From Ceratotherium simum simum (Eukaryota > Chordata > Mammalia > Perissodactyla > Rhinocerotidae), in contig NW_004454163.1 in assembly GCF_000283155.1 (NCBI RefSeq), positions 18,442,633 through 18,506,632 of the forward strand: a stretch of DNA of 64,000 nucleotides. The letters run 5' to 3'. The position numbers were made by a program, and so were the translations under genes. The notes beneath the pieces are model-generated. The model did not search any database, was not told the DNA's origin, and saw only the letters and a program-made list of their open reading frames with translations. Position 1 is the first letter of the stretch. Each line of letters begins with the position of its first letter. Below, one piece after another: positions 10,864-22,084 of this stretch.

Positions 10864-11078
10864 CATTTTTTTTTTATAATTTTATTTATTTATTTTTCCC
10901 CCAAAGCCCCAGTAGATAGTTGTATGTCATAGTTGCACATCCTTCCAGTTGCTGTATGTGGGACGCGGCCTCAGCATGGCCAGAGGAGTGGTGCGTCGGT
11001 GCACGCCCGGGATCCGAACCCGGGCCGCCAGTAGCGGAGCACGCGCACTTAACCACTAAGCCACAGGGCCGGCCCTCC
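10864..11078 (-). mobile_element. ERE SINE, ERE1-like, antisense
   Basis: On the minus strand: GGGCCGGCCCTGTGGCTTAG head, GGTTCGGATCCCGGGCG B-box region, 'cagcaactggaaggatgtgcaactatgacatacaactatctactggggctttgggg' body and an AAATAAATAAA tail. A short duplication AGTCTCT flanks it (10857-10863, 11079-11085). It sits in L1 ORF1. Confidence 0.93.
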
Positions 11079-11268
11079 AGTCTCTTTTCTTTTCTGCTTG
11101 GGAAGTTTCTATTGACATATCCTCAAGCTCAGAGATTCTTTTCTCATCCATGTCCAGTCTACTAATGGGCCCATCAAAGGCATTCCTCATTTCTGTTACA
11201 GTGTTTTAGGTCTCCAGCATTTATTTTGGATTCTTTCTTAGAATTTCCATTTTTCTGCTTACATTGAC

Positions 11269-11370
11269 TAGACTCAGATATGGCAGGGATGTTGGCATTA
11301 TCAGACCAGGAATTTAAAACAACTATGATTAATATGTTAAGGGCTTTGCTAGATAAAGTACACAGATGCA
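11269..11370 (+). mobile_element. Inverted 5' tip of L1-A (ORF1 N-part)
   Basis: Sense-strand ORF1 text, MAGMLALSDQEFKTTMINML from an ATG at 11280, lies directly against the antisense ORF1 segment that should follow it. Only about a dozen bases of the expected order are missing between the two. This is the pattern left by twin priming during L1 integration. Confidence 0.75.
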
Positions 11371-11828
11371 GATCGTCTCCCATATCTGCAAGGCCCTCTT
11401 CCACACCAAATCAGGCTGCACCCTGTTCCCTGCCCTCCATCCTCAATCAGAAGGCCAGAACAAGCCCACACAGTACAAGCAGGGCTGCTCAGATAGTCAT
11501 CATTTCAAAATCCTGCAGCATTAAGATAAAGCATACCTGCTATAAAAGGGGGAGGTCATCCTTCTAGAATAAAATATATCCCAATCTACCCCAGTTAAGG
11601 TTTTCATTCCCAATTGTTCCTTCTGTCCACACCTACCATTTCCAGTGCCTCCCAAGAACCCCTTGTGACCTACACTGACTTTCAGACTTTAAGTAAACAG
11701 ATTAAGGCTTATTGAATGCCCAGCTCACAAGCAATGGGCCTTTGGAAAACCTCTAACACTTTTGCCTTGTTTGTATGCTGGGACAGATAGAGACAGTAGT
11801 GACTCTATTTTCATTTCATTTCAGTAAT
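11371..11828. other. Unassigned sequence
   Basis: No repeat or exon recognised after the L1 end. Confidence 0.5.
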
Positions 11829-11841
11829 AAAAAATGTTGAG

Positions 11842-11930
11842 GAGCCAGCCTGGTAGCGTAGTGGTGAAGTTCGCACATTCCGCTGGGCCGGTGGTTCGGA
11901 TCCTGGGCGTGGACCTAATTTTATTTTTTA
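11842..11930 (+). mobile_element. ERE SINE, 3'-truncated short copy
   Basis: Only the tRNA-like head is present (GCCAGCCTGGTAGCGTAGTG A-box part, GGTTCGGATCC B box), then it passes straight into a T/A-rich tail. An exact 13-bp duplication AAAAAATGTTGAG flanks it (11829-11841, 11931-11943), so it inserted in this short form. Confidence 0.9.
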
Positions 11931-11943
11931 AAAAAATGTTGAG

Positions 11944-12369
11944 CATTTTCTACAGTTCTGACAGGAAACAGTTCCTAAAGACACAACCGTGTAGACCGAT
12001 GGGGTCTCTACTTCCAAGGAAATCGCAGACTAACAGAGATTCAGTGACTGACACAGAGTCCCACAGAGTTAAGGCTCAAGTAATCCTATGGATTTCTACT
12101 CACAGTCATCCCTGTAGTAGGCATCCAAGAATAAATATTTGTTCACCTAGATGGAAAGATGGATAGAGACATACATCATACAAACACACACACACACGTA
12201 CATAGTTGTATGTGTGGATAAATGTTCCTTTCTCTATTAAACCCAGGAGTATCCCACACTTACCAACAAGGCATCTAGAGGTGACCTCCAAAACTGAACA
12301 GAAAGTAGCCCAAAGGGGTTAGCACAGGAGAAAGCAGGCTATTACTAACCATTGCCTAATGACGGTACT
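11944..12369. other. Unassigned sequence with (CA)8
   Basis: A short CA repeat lies at about 12184-12197. No gene recognised. Confidence 0.5.
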
Positions 12370-12530
12370 GCAGCGTTAGAGTCATATAAGGAGTTTTCAA
12401 AATTACAGATGACCCTCAGGCTCCATCCCTAGAGATTCTGATTCACTGAGGGTATAATCCTAGGTATCGGTATTCTTTTTAAGTTTCTGGGACTGTTTTG
12501 ATGCACAGTTGAGTTTGAGAGCCCTTGGGA
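12370..12530. repeat. MER5-like hAT MITE
   Basis: The phrases 'ggagttttcaaaattacagatg', 'ccctagagattctgattcactgagg' and 'gatgcacagttgagtttgagagccc' follow the layout of MER5A/B, a non-autonomous hAT-Charlie element. Diverged. Confidence 0.65.
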
Positions 12531-14879
12531 CAGATTCCCAGATCTACAGGTCCTTCCAGCAAGTGTGGATCAGGAAGCCACATAGATCTAGGCAGAGTCA
12601 GCACAAGAAAGACAGAAAACTTGGTTACAAGGCTCAACCAGGGCAGAAAATAGGGCTCCTTGCATTCCTTCAATATATAGGTAGAATTGGGCCTCAGATT
12701 TGAAATAGACCTCAATTTGCTAGCAAGTGCTAAGAGCGTTGTACATGACTCTTGCTAAGTAACATGGCTCTGAGAGAATTTAATGCTAACATCACACTGT
12801 TCACCTGTGGTTCTCAATCAAACCTTGTGGTACAACTCCCTCTGTGAAGAAATGAATCTATGGAAGAAAGAGAAAGTATCTCAGTATTTGCACAGGGAAA
12901 AGTATTTTTTTCTACTGTGGAAATGCGAACTTGTCACCGCAATTATTGTCTCCTCCATTAAACCCTAAAAGGTTGAAACTGGTGAGCAAAATCAGCTTAA
13001 TTTATCCTTATCTTGTCATTGGCTTGTCCTGAGGCCATCAAAATTGGTGAAGTCTTCATACTGGTTTTCTTTTACTGCCATGTGTTGCTGTTCTGGCTAC
13101 ATAAAACCTCATCCAGAACTACAAGCCAGAAACCACCTCATGAGAAAAATCCATGCCCTTCAACTTCACTTCAGAATGTACAGTATCTGGAAGCCATTGG
13201 CTTTATCCCTAGTGAGTAAAAATTAAATCTGGCCTGGGAAAAGAGTAAATTAGATTTTTGAGATCAAGATACAACATTGGACTACGTGGACCTTTACGAA
13301 AAACTACTATGCTAAAACTAAACTCTTCGCACTGCTAAATTGGAGCATGATCGTTGACATCACCAAGGGAATTCACACCTTACAAAAGAGTTATCCACCA
13401 GGCTCCTTGACACATGGAGATCTTCCTTACGTTTCAGGAGCAGAGCTACTGCATAAAACTAGGCACACCTGGATGCTTTCATGGACAATGTTAGCACACG
13501 TAAGTCTTAATTTATAATATACAGAGCCCTTGAAAGTAATCAATGTGCATCTGGCTAAATGGTCTCCAAGGTAAGAATTATTGAGTAACATGCCCCTAAT
13601 TTGCTGTTATCCTGAAGCATAGTGCATCTGACAAAGACCTTGTGCCTCCTTGGATTACCATTCCTAGCTTCCTTCCCAAGGCTCTGCCTGTCTCCTAAAC
13701 CATGCTGCTGCCACTGCTTGTAACGACCTCCCCAAGCTGACAGGAATCCAGGCTAGGCCCCAGGCCACATGGCCAACACGTACCATGTGCCATTCTGAGG
13801 GATCCTCCATTTCTACACTTGGCTAAAAATGTCACATTCAGAGCATGGCATCTGGCTCTCTGAGCAGCTGCCATGGAGCCAGACGATGTATTACAAGGGT
13901 TAGCATCCACTAGAAAATGGAAGATAAAAGGGAGCTGCGTAATAAATTTCTCCTCATTTCTCCCTTCTGTAGACTACTCTGAGGACTAGTTTCTCCCTGA
14001 AATTCTTTTGGAGAAAATCCAATGTGCAACATGAACATGCATGCCAACTGAGTTGTATGTCTCTTCATGGCTTGCTGTGAAGCAATGGCCAGTACAGTAA
14101 CATATTGCATAGTCTCACGTGTTTCCTTGACTCACTTCCCACTTTTCTTCACCCTGATCTCCCTGGTCTTGCACTTCACAAATGTAACATCAGCGCTTGG
14201 ATCTTTGCTTAAACCTCTGCTTTTTAGAAGACACAGGCTAAAACAATTGCCCACAAGTCGTTCTAGAAAATAATCCTCAGGATGGCATTAGGGAGTTGAA
14301 TGGCCCACCTGTCTGAACGTAATAGGTACTCCATTGCTGGTGGTACACAGAATGATACTCATCCCTTGGAATTTGGTAGATTCATGATTTCTTCAACTTT
14401 CACTGTAGTTAATTGGGATAAAGTGCAGGTGGAGGGAGATCAAGGCACTGGGAGGTCAAGCGGTCATGGCACTCAACCAATAGAGAAACTATGTTAATTA
14501 CCAGGATCATGGATTAGATGGATACTTACTTCAGCATTAAAGACACTTAAATAAATAATAGGCTCAGGGAAGTCATTTTAAGGCATGATCTAAAATCCAG
14601 ATGACCTCTATGGTGGTATTAAAGGAAGTCTTTATTTCCTTTGACCTCAGGGAAGACTGCTGAAAATCAGAATAAGGATCTGATGCAAAGGGTTCCAGAG
14701 CTGCCATAAAGGTGAAATGCAGAGCCTTGGCAAATACTCTATGTCAAGTCAGAGCCCTGATAGAGAAAGAGTAGGACTCTGAGTTCTGGGATGGAGACAT
14801 TTGGGTGAATGAACCCGAGCATCTTGAAACTCCCAATTCCCTTAAGCCCTCCTTCCCAAAGAAGCAGCACCTTCACCTT
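12531..14879. other. Unassigned, possibly 5' part of the ERV
   Basis: No family recognised with certainty. The block lies directly upstream of ERV internal sequence, and the CTAAAATCCAG-rich and open stretches around 13.9-14.5 kb could be LTR or leader DNA of that provirus. No clear TG...CA LTR boundary or primer-binding site is seen. Confidence 0.35.
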
Positions 14880-15770
14880 TGCCAGAGGAGATTAGATTCT
14901 ACTGGCCTGGAGAATGTGCAATGATCTCACCCAAAGCAGTTTCTTCACAAGATGATGCTTGTCCTCCTGAAGACAAGCTAACCTCCACCAACCCTCATTG
15001 TTTCCAGACTGGTAACCAAAGTCAGGTCTCAGCAAGCTCAGATGGAGAAGCAAATCCCTGTTCTAGGGAGGAATTGTCTAGATAGGAAAGCAATTACGAA
15101 ACTAGCAAGAACTTGGGAACATAAATGGAAGTGAATATTGAGGGTGCTAGCCCAGAGGGTGGCAGAATGTAGAGCTGCATAGAGGGGATTCCTCATTGAC
15201 ATGGGGTAATTCATTTATAACTCATACTTTAATCTGTGTCAAGAACACCTGGATAGTTTGCTAGGATGGCTACTTGGAAGCCTGGACTCCACAAGGGACT
15301 ACAGTAATCGAAGTGGAGATGCCAGAATTACCTTGGCAGAGTGTTAAAGAAGAGATCAGAAGACTCAGGGAAGTGGAAATATTAAACATGGATTTATCAT
15401 GTAGGGTCCAAGAACCTACCACTCAGAGGATATACTCTTCACTAAGGTGGTGAAAAACCATTGGTGAGGAAGCTGTCAAGCATCTTGGAGAAGATCAATA
15501 GTGGCTTTCAGAGGCACAATGCACATAATTACTTAATGGGCAAGCAAGGCAGCAAGCTGGAGTGGCAGTCAGGATTCCTTGATCTGTAGGAATCCACAGC
15601 AGTAATTAATAGATTATGGTGTCCTAGAAGTGAGATAGATGGACAACCAATTAGAGTGATATTGCATTTATGTAAACAGAAAAATGTCTAGATCTGGCAA
15701 GTAGAAGGCTGACATTAATGACTGCAAAGTAAAACTGTGGCCCTTACCTCTAAGCCAGTTCACAGACAAA
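14880..15770 (+). pseudogene. Probable ERV internal sequence upstream of pol
   Basis: Fragmented open stretches (for example 14879-15085) precede the recognisable pol in the same orientation. Position suggests gag/protease remnants. I cannot name a motif, so the assignment rests on context only. Confidence 0.3.
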
Positions 15771-17910
15771 GCCCATTTTGAAGAGAATTCCAGGACCCTA
15801 TGTTCTGACCAAAGTCAACCTCACAGAGGATCCAGTGTATCTGCAAACCCATCCTGTGGTCATCCATCCAGTTCCCAAATATATAGTTAGGATAGATATA
15901 CTCAGCATATAGTTAGTAGCTGGCAGATCCCTCACAATATTGGCCTGATTTGTGGAGTAAGGGCCAATGGAAGCCCTTGAAATTTCCCTATCCCCAACAC
16001 CAGCCTCCAAGATAAATTAGAAGCAATATCACATTTCTGGAGGAACTTCAGAGATGAGCACCAACCATCAAAGATTCAAAAGATGAGGAAGGTGGTCCCT
16101 ATTGTATTCTCATTCTATTCACCCCTGACAGTGGACTACTGCAAGATTAACTCCATTTTCAGCTGCTGGTCTGAATATGGATCTTTACTGGGGCAGATCA
16201 ACAGAGTGCCTGGCAATCCATCACTAGGGAGAATCAAAAGAAGTTTACCTTTACTTAGCAGGAACAGTAGTACACGTTCACTGTCTTGCCTCAGGCTGTG
16301 TTAACTTTCTTGCTCTCTGTCATGATACATCACAGCATCATGCTGATCCACTATATTGATGACATCGTGCTAATTGGAACTGGTGAGCAGGAACTAGGAA
16401 GTATCCTAAACACACTAATAAGACACATGCATGTTAGAAAGTGGGAGATAAACTCCACAAAGATTCAGAAGGATGCCACATTGATGAATTTTTTAGAGTT
16501 CCATTTGTCTGGGATATGTTGGGACATCCTTCTAAAGTAAAGAACAAGTTGCTGCACCTTGCATCTTATAACACAAAGATAGAGATATCATGCTTGGTGG
16601 TTTCCTTGGATTTTGAAGGCAATATAGTCTAAACTTCTATTCCATTTCTCTGATGACTCAGAAAGCCACCAGTTTTGCAAGGGCTGCAAGTCAAAGTTGT
16701 GGTTCGAAGTACTCTGTTTCTTGGGCTATGTGACCAACAGATCCAATGGTGCTATTATCTGTAGTGGATAAGGATGTGGCAATCCTCAATAGAAGAGTCA
16801 CAGCATGGAGTCTTCATATTCTGGAACAAGGCCATGCACTATGGTAGAGAACTATACTGTTTGAAAAGTAGCCCCTGGCATAATGCTGAACCCTAATAGC
16901 AACTCAGCAGCTGACCACGGGACATCCCATTACTGTGCAATCTAATTCTCCAGTATGAGTTGGGTGCTGTCTAACCTACAGAATCCTAGGTTTGGACATA
17001 TATATCAGCAATCAATCATGCAATGGAAGTGGTAAGTTTGATGCTAGCCTTTAGAAGATCCAGAAAGATTAAGTAAATTACATAAACAGGTGGTCTAGAC
17101 TCCCATTTCCCTCATCTCTGCCACACTACTAACTCTCCCTCAATCCATACCTATAGCCTCCTAGGGGTACCCTACATCTCGCTGAACCCAGTCTTGGTTC
17201 ACAGAATAGGATTGCTGCTGCCTTGTCACCCAAATCAAGAATGACCCTTAAAGATGGTGGCAAAAGGTAATTCTTCTAGTGGAACAAGCTGGAACCAGTA
17301 CACTTGGTCATGTGGAGGGAGTCGGGGCCTGAGGCATAGATGTACGCTACCTTCTTGGTGCTATTGGATAGCTGGGCCAATAGTCAGGGGCCTGGAAGGT
17401 ACAGACTGGAAGATCAGAGATGAGGAAATCTGGAGAAGAGATATGTGGATGGACCTGAGGAAGCGGGCATCAAGTGCATGGATGAATCTTTGGGCCTCAC
17501 ATACGTGCCTACCTGAGAGCATCTACACACTTGGTGCTCTCAGCCAGCAGCAAGACAGGATGGCCCATCCTCAGTTAGTCATCCAATCTCCCTCTTCAGA
17601 TATTTCAGCATTTGTTTAACGTGTCTTTGAACAGAGTGGTCAAAGTCACAGGATGTAGGTCACACAAAAGTCCAAACACAGGAGCTCCCCTGTACCAAGG
17701 CTGATTTATTTAATAGTGATTGCTGAGTGCCCAACCTGCCAGCAAAAGAGACCAATGCTGAGTGCTTGAAATGGCATCATCCATCATGTAGACCAGCTAG
17801 CCACCGGGGACAGGTCAATTACATTGGACCGTTTCCACTTTGGAGCAGGCAGCAACTCATCCTTCCTACAATTGACAGCAACTCCAGAGAAGGATTTTCT
17901 TCAGGGTAAG
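15771..17910 (+). pseudogene. ERV pol remnant (RT, RNase H, integrase)
   Basis: Degraded retroviral pol in several frames. The RT region shows TACACGTTCACTGTCTTGCC (YTFTVLP, about 16270-16295) and an intact YIDD active-site tetrad at 16352-16363 in the frame 16286-16540. RNase H-type text follows in 17254-17619 (DWKIRDEEIWRRDMWMDL) and integrase-type text in 17727-17909 (VNYIGPF). Many stops and frameshifts separate the pieces. No env and no paired LTRs are recognised. The family is not named; its pol reappears on the minus strand at 23.2-23.8 kb. Confidence 0.75.
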
Positions 17911-18299
17911 GCATTACACACATCACACACACACAGACAAACACCAGTATGTGGCACAACACTCAGGGCATTGGAACAATTCGTTGGAGAATAAAAGAGT
18001 GAATAAATGAATGAATACTGGAAATAAATGTGTGAGTCAGAGAGTGAAAATTTACGTAAGTTCAGGAAGACCAGGAAAGCCTCTCCAGTCTCTTTCCCCC
18101 ATCCTCATTCCTCAATCCAGGCCATAGGGCAGGCTCTTAATTGGACCATCATAATTCCCATTCAGATATATCCCGACCTGCACTCTCTGTCTCATAGCCC
18201 CTTTATTCCAGGTGTAAGCCACCATAATCAGGGGAAACACTCTAACAGATATTGTTTCGCTTTATCCTCACCACAATCTTGTGAGATAGGAAGGTGTGA
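17911..18299. other. Unassigned sequence with CA-rich and GAATGAATGAATA motifs
   Basis: A short imperfect CA tract lies at about 17915-17935 and a GAATAAATGAATGAATA L2/MIR-like tail near 18000. No gene recognised. Confidence 0.45.
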
Positions 18300-18690
18300 G
18301 AGAGACAGTGCTCATCAATATCCATTTCTCCTCTTCTCCCTGGGCACGGGTCTAAACTACATTTCCCAGGCCCTCTGCAGTTTGGTTAGGACCAAGAGAT
18401 CAAATTCAGACAAATGGAAAATGGTCTGTGCCACTTCCAGGCCTGACCCATACAAATTTCTTAAGTGTGACCCTCCGTTCTTTATCTGACCTGTGGACAC
18501 CTTGGAGACCACACACTGAAGTTGGCAGCTCCATCAGATGGAAGGAGCCTGGGTCTCTGAAAGACTGCGTGGAGCTGAAGCCCCTGTCCGACTTGCATTG
18601 GACTTGTACATGAACAAGACAGCTTTCTATCTTGTTAAACCACGGAGGGTTTGGGGTTATTTGTTACAACAGTTAACCTAGCCCAAGTAA
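18300..18690 (+). mobile_element. MLT1-type (MaLR) LTR, sense
   Basis: The 3' part is characteristic: 'tttctatcttgttaaaccacggagggtttggggttatttgttacaacag'. The rest has the MLT1 order of features. ERVL-MaLR solitary LTR, diverged. Confidence 0.7.
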
Positions 18691-18774
18691 AACAGGAAAA
18701 GAGGTGTGAGTTTTACTATGAAGAATGTACAGAGACCAAAATATCAAACTGTGAGGAAAAGTGCAGGTAATGGA

Positions 18775-18985
18775 AAATTACCTGGCGTCTGGTCAAACAC
18801 ACCTAGAGATTCTTCCATGGCTCAACCCTTGGCTGTGTAATTTTGGGCACATCATTTAACATCTCTGAGCATCCATTTTTCTATCTGTTAAATGAAAATA
18901 TCTATCTTTCAAGTTTATCATGAGGATGAGAGATGATATTTATAATGTGCCAAGCACACTTGCTGACATAGTGGGTGTTCAATGA
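18775..18985 (+). repeat. MIR SINE, sense
   Basis: CTGTGTAATTTTGGGCACATC, 'aacatctctgagcatccatttttctatctgttaaatg' and the 3' text 'gtgccaagcacacttgctgacatagtgggtgttcaatgaa' mark a nearly full MIR. Confidence 0.85.
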
Positions 18986-18989
18986 ACAT

Positions 18990-20488
18990 CCACTTTCATT
19001 ATTATTAATAAAGAATTCTATAATAATAATCCGATAATAAGGAATCATAGATTCACATGGTAAATAACATTAAAGCCAGAGTCAGAGCCCCATTTTCTGA
19101 AGGCTAGCCCAGAACAGCCTTACTACACATCCTGTTTTCCCCAGCCCTGCTTTGTGCTGGGGCCAAATGGCCACCGTTTTATTATAAAGGAACTCCTGTT
19201 AGAATTCATGTTTCTGAAAACAGGACTGAAAACCTCTTCTGAACACCCTTTGCCTGCACGTATTTGAAGGGCTGAGATTAGGCCCAGGCATCACTGAAAT
19301 GATGTGACCATGAGTTTCGTTATAACAGAGTTCCACTGCATTTGTAACAAAGGTGACGAAGAGGTCACAAATGGTGACCAAAGCTACAGTATTCCACTTT
19401 GCACTTTTAGATTCAAACTCTGCCTATTTCCAAGGCTGTGTGAGCCGGCTGTGAACAGGAAAAAAAAGCACCTCAAGAATAAGTTTTTGCCGTCTCCTTT
19501 CAACTTCCTCAATTGCTGCACCCTCTGGTGGTGATGAATTTAATCTGGTCTGTCTGTTCCTGGACTTTAAAGGAATAATGGAATTGCTCATGCTGGAGCG
19601 TGGGAACCTCACCCTGTGGAGGATCTGGCTAATCACACTCACGCACGAACTCTTTAAGGAAGACCAGGCTGGTGCATGTGCAGCCTGAAGGCAGAGACTG
19701 ACGTCAGGGGCTCTGCCTGGAGGCAGATGAGAGAGGTGACAAGGGCTTGCCTGCCAGAGAGAGGGGTCGACAGGAATCGAGAGGAACAAGCATTTCAACG
19801 GGGGAAACCCACAGGATTTGGAACTGGACTCAAATGAGAGGAAGGAGGTAAAAATGAAAGAATAGGCTAGGAAATCTCTCCTGGTTCCAGACCACTGGCC
19901 ACATCCAGGCCCCTGCAGGCTACTCCTCCTCCGGAAGGTACAAACGGTACAAAACTCCACCGGGCAATTTGAAGACAGCACCATCCACTTCTACCGTACG
20001 GCTTTCCCTTTATCTGTCTCCCTCATGCGTCATCCCTGCACTGGCCGGAGAGGCTGGCCAACTAACTTCTAGGCAGAGGAGACGGTACAGTGGCAGCAGC
20101 TGCCATCTTGTACCCACTGGTATGGTGACTGAGTCCTCCTCTCCACCTCTCCCACCCCCACAGAGATTCATTCCTTGAAGGAAGCCTTTTCTGGGCTTCA
20201 AAGCAGAATGCAAGTAGATCTAGAAAAAACTAGCACGTTTTTCCCAAAAAAAAATTTTTTTGAAAAAACTGGATTAAGCAAAGATAAACAGCTTTCTATA
20301 CTGCAGGACTTCTCAGAGCTTTGAGTACATTAAAGTGCTATGAGAGTCAGCTACAAGGGATTATAAGATGGTATTTCCAAAATTTATTTGAGCATTGCAA
20401 ATTACTTTTCAAAGAGCATCCTGCAAGATGCTCTCCAGAACCCACTTGAGGAACCCTTCCTTAAATAACCAGTAAGCATATTCCTATT
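18990..20488. other. Unassigned, mostly unique-looking
   Basis: No repeat family recognised. A 186-codon minus-strand frame (19424-19984) is the longest in the block but shows no domain, start context or splice evidence. Short runs of A and T near 20250 form a weak inverted repeat. Confidence 0.5.
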
Positions 20489-20503
20489 AAGATCCTGGCT
20501 GCC

Positions 20504-20718
20504 AGGGCCGGCCCCGTGGCTCAGCAGTTGAGTGCTCGCGCTCTGCTGCTGGCAGCCCGGGTTCGATCCCGGACACACACCAACGCACCGCTTCTCCGGC
20601 CGTGATGAGGTGGCGTCCCACATACAGCAACTAGAAGGATGTGCAGCTATGACATACAACTATCTACTGGGGCTTTGGGGGAAAATAAATAAATAAATAA
20701 AATTATAAAAAAAAAAAA
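20504..20718 (+). mobile_element. ERE SINE, ERE1-like
   Basis: Well-preserved head (GGGCCGGCCCCGTGGCTCAG), B box GGTTCGATCCC, the 'catacagcaactagaaggatgtg' and 'ctatctactggggctttggggg' body, and an (AAAT)n/A tail. An exact 15-bp duplication AAGATCCTGGCTGCC flanks it (20489-20503, 20719-20733). Low divergence points to a recent insertion. Confidence 0.96.
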
Positions 20719-20729
20719 AAGATCCTGGC

Positions 20730-20751
20730 TGCCGGAGTGCTGCCGGAGTGC
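20730..20751. repeat. Tandem duplication of TGCCGGAGTGC
   Basis: Two exact 11-bp copies (20730-20740, 20741-20751) begin inside the right-hand target duplication of the ERE. Confidence 0.9.
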
Positions 20752-21859
20752 AGGTCCTCGTGATAGAAAGAATACTATTCTATGTTCCAAGATACCAGAG
20801 TCCCCCTCAGATCTCCTGCTCTGTGTGTGCTTTTGGTTAGTTCCCTTCATTTCTTTGGGTTCCATTTCCTCATCCGTGAAGTGAGGAGTTTGAAAAGATC
20901 TGTGGTTTCTAAACTGTTCCAGGGAAATTTGGGACTTCATGGAGGTTCTTCATGGGTTCCACGACAGTCTTAAATTTCCATAAATTAAGAGAACGTGAAC
21001 TCATGAAGGAATCCACTAATCTCTTTTTATCTGTTTTATATGGAAGATTTACCAAAGGTTTCATTCGAATAAAAGAGTTTATTTGCTAAAACTAGTTGAA
21101 AACCTATAGAATATTTAATCTCTAAGGACAATTCCAGACATACACACGGTTGTACAAGTGTATGAACGGAGATTCAAGTAGGACAGCCTGGACTTACAAG
21201 GTTTACCAGTGTGGACGGTGGCTAGCTGTGTGATGTGGCCAAGTCGCAGGACTTGGGGGAATTTTTGGATTCAGGTAGTTCAGCTATTGGGAATAATGAA
21301 AGACAGAGTGACTGTGACTACACTGGAAATTGTTACGGGACACACTTTGGGGGAAGCAGGGGCTGCCCCAGATTGGCAGTGGGGAACCAAGTCGAGGGCA
21401 GAGGGCCCTGCGGCTGAAATTGCCTCCCCCCGGGGCCCCTGCATCTGCCTTTTCCTTTCCTGTCTCCCAACTCACCCCTCCTGCTCAGTCCACAATGTCA
21501 TCAAATAACCTTCCTCAAATAGCCCCTTTCTTGCTACCAGGTTGCCCGTGAACCTACAGGAATGTGTTGCAACCTTTGCAGAAACTCTGTGGCTGGTTCT
21601 CAGTGGTGCACCAGGCAATTGCGATCTCCATAGCTAGCTAGCAGAGAAAATAGGCATCGTTGGTTAAAAAAAGAAACCAAAACTGACATGACTCAATCTT
21701 TAAAAATAAACGACCCAAGAGCCTTACATATCAAATCTGTGGGCTTCAATAAAAACAGAACTTAGAGAGAAATTTGTAACTTTAAATCTGTATATTAGAA
21801 AATTAGAAAGAAAAGCAATTAAGTAAGACTATACTTAAGGGCAGTGTGGTCCTGGTGAT
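20752..21859. other. Unassigned sequence
   Basis: A MIR-like 'gtggctagctgtgtgatgtggcc' occurs near 21220. Otherwise no repeat or exon is recognised. Confidence 0.5.
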
Positions 21860-21867
21860 AGTTTAGT

Positions 21868-22073
21868 GTTTTTTTTGTTTTTGTTTTTTGGTGAGGAAGA
21901 CTGTCCCTGCACTAACATCTGTGCCCATCTTCCTCCATTTTTGATTGTGAGATGCCACCACAGCATGGGTTGATGAGCAGTGTGTAGGTCTGCACCCGGG
22001 ATCTGGGCCTGCGAACCCTGGGCCGACGAAGCGGAGCATGTGAAATTAACCACTATACCACCGGGCCAGCCCT
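21868..22073 (-). mobile_element. ERE SINE, long-tail type, antisense
   Basis: On the minus strand: GGGCTGGCCCGGTGGTATAG head, diverged B box, 'caacccatgctgtggtggcatctcac' and 'gaggaagatgggcacagatg', with a poly-A tail. Flanked by AGTTTAGT (21860-21867, 22077-22084). The window's longest open frame (21835-22443, minus) passes through it and is a chance product. Confidence 0.88.
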
Positions 22074-22084
22074 GGAAGTTTAGT

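Larger units (their letters stand above)
9980..11268 (-). pseudogene. L1 ORF1 remnant, interrupted
   Basis: Antisense L1 ORF1 text: the C-terminal and RNA-binding part lies at 9980-10510 and the coiled-coil part at 11080-11268. Its reverse complement encodes fragments such as PISRLDMDEKRISELEDMSI. An RTE-type element (10517-10805) and an ERE (10864-11078) split it. A (TTTG)5 run occurs at about 10320. Confidence 0.75.
6563..11370 (-). mobile_element. L1 retrotransposon, rearranged (L1-A)
   Basis: Read on the minus strand, the element runs 3' UTR (6563-7380), ORF2 C-terminal part, RT and endonuclease regions, inter-ORF sequence, and ORF1 to about 11268. The first about 100 bp of recognisable ORF1 then appear in the opposite orientation (11269-11370). 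The style is that of an old eutherian L1 (L1MA/L1MB-like). A block of ORF2 of roughly 1.2-1.4 kb is missing at about 7794. An RTE-type copy and an ERE have inserted into the ORF1 region. All frames are broken. Confidence 0.9.

Noticed and set aside
19424..19984. 186-codon minus-strand frame
   Set aside because: No recognised domain and no start or splice context; Ser/Pro/Cys-rich composition as expected from non-coding DNA of this base content.
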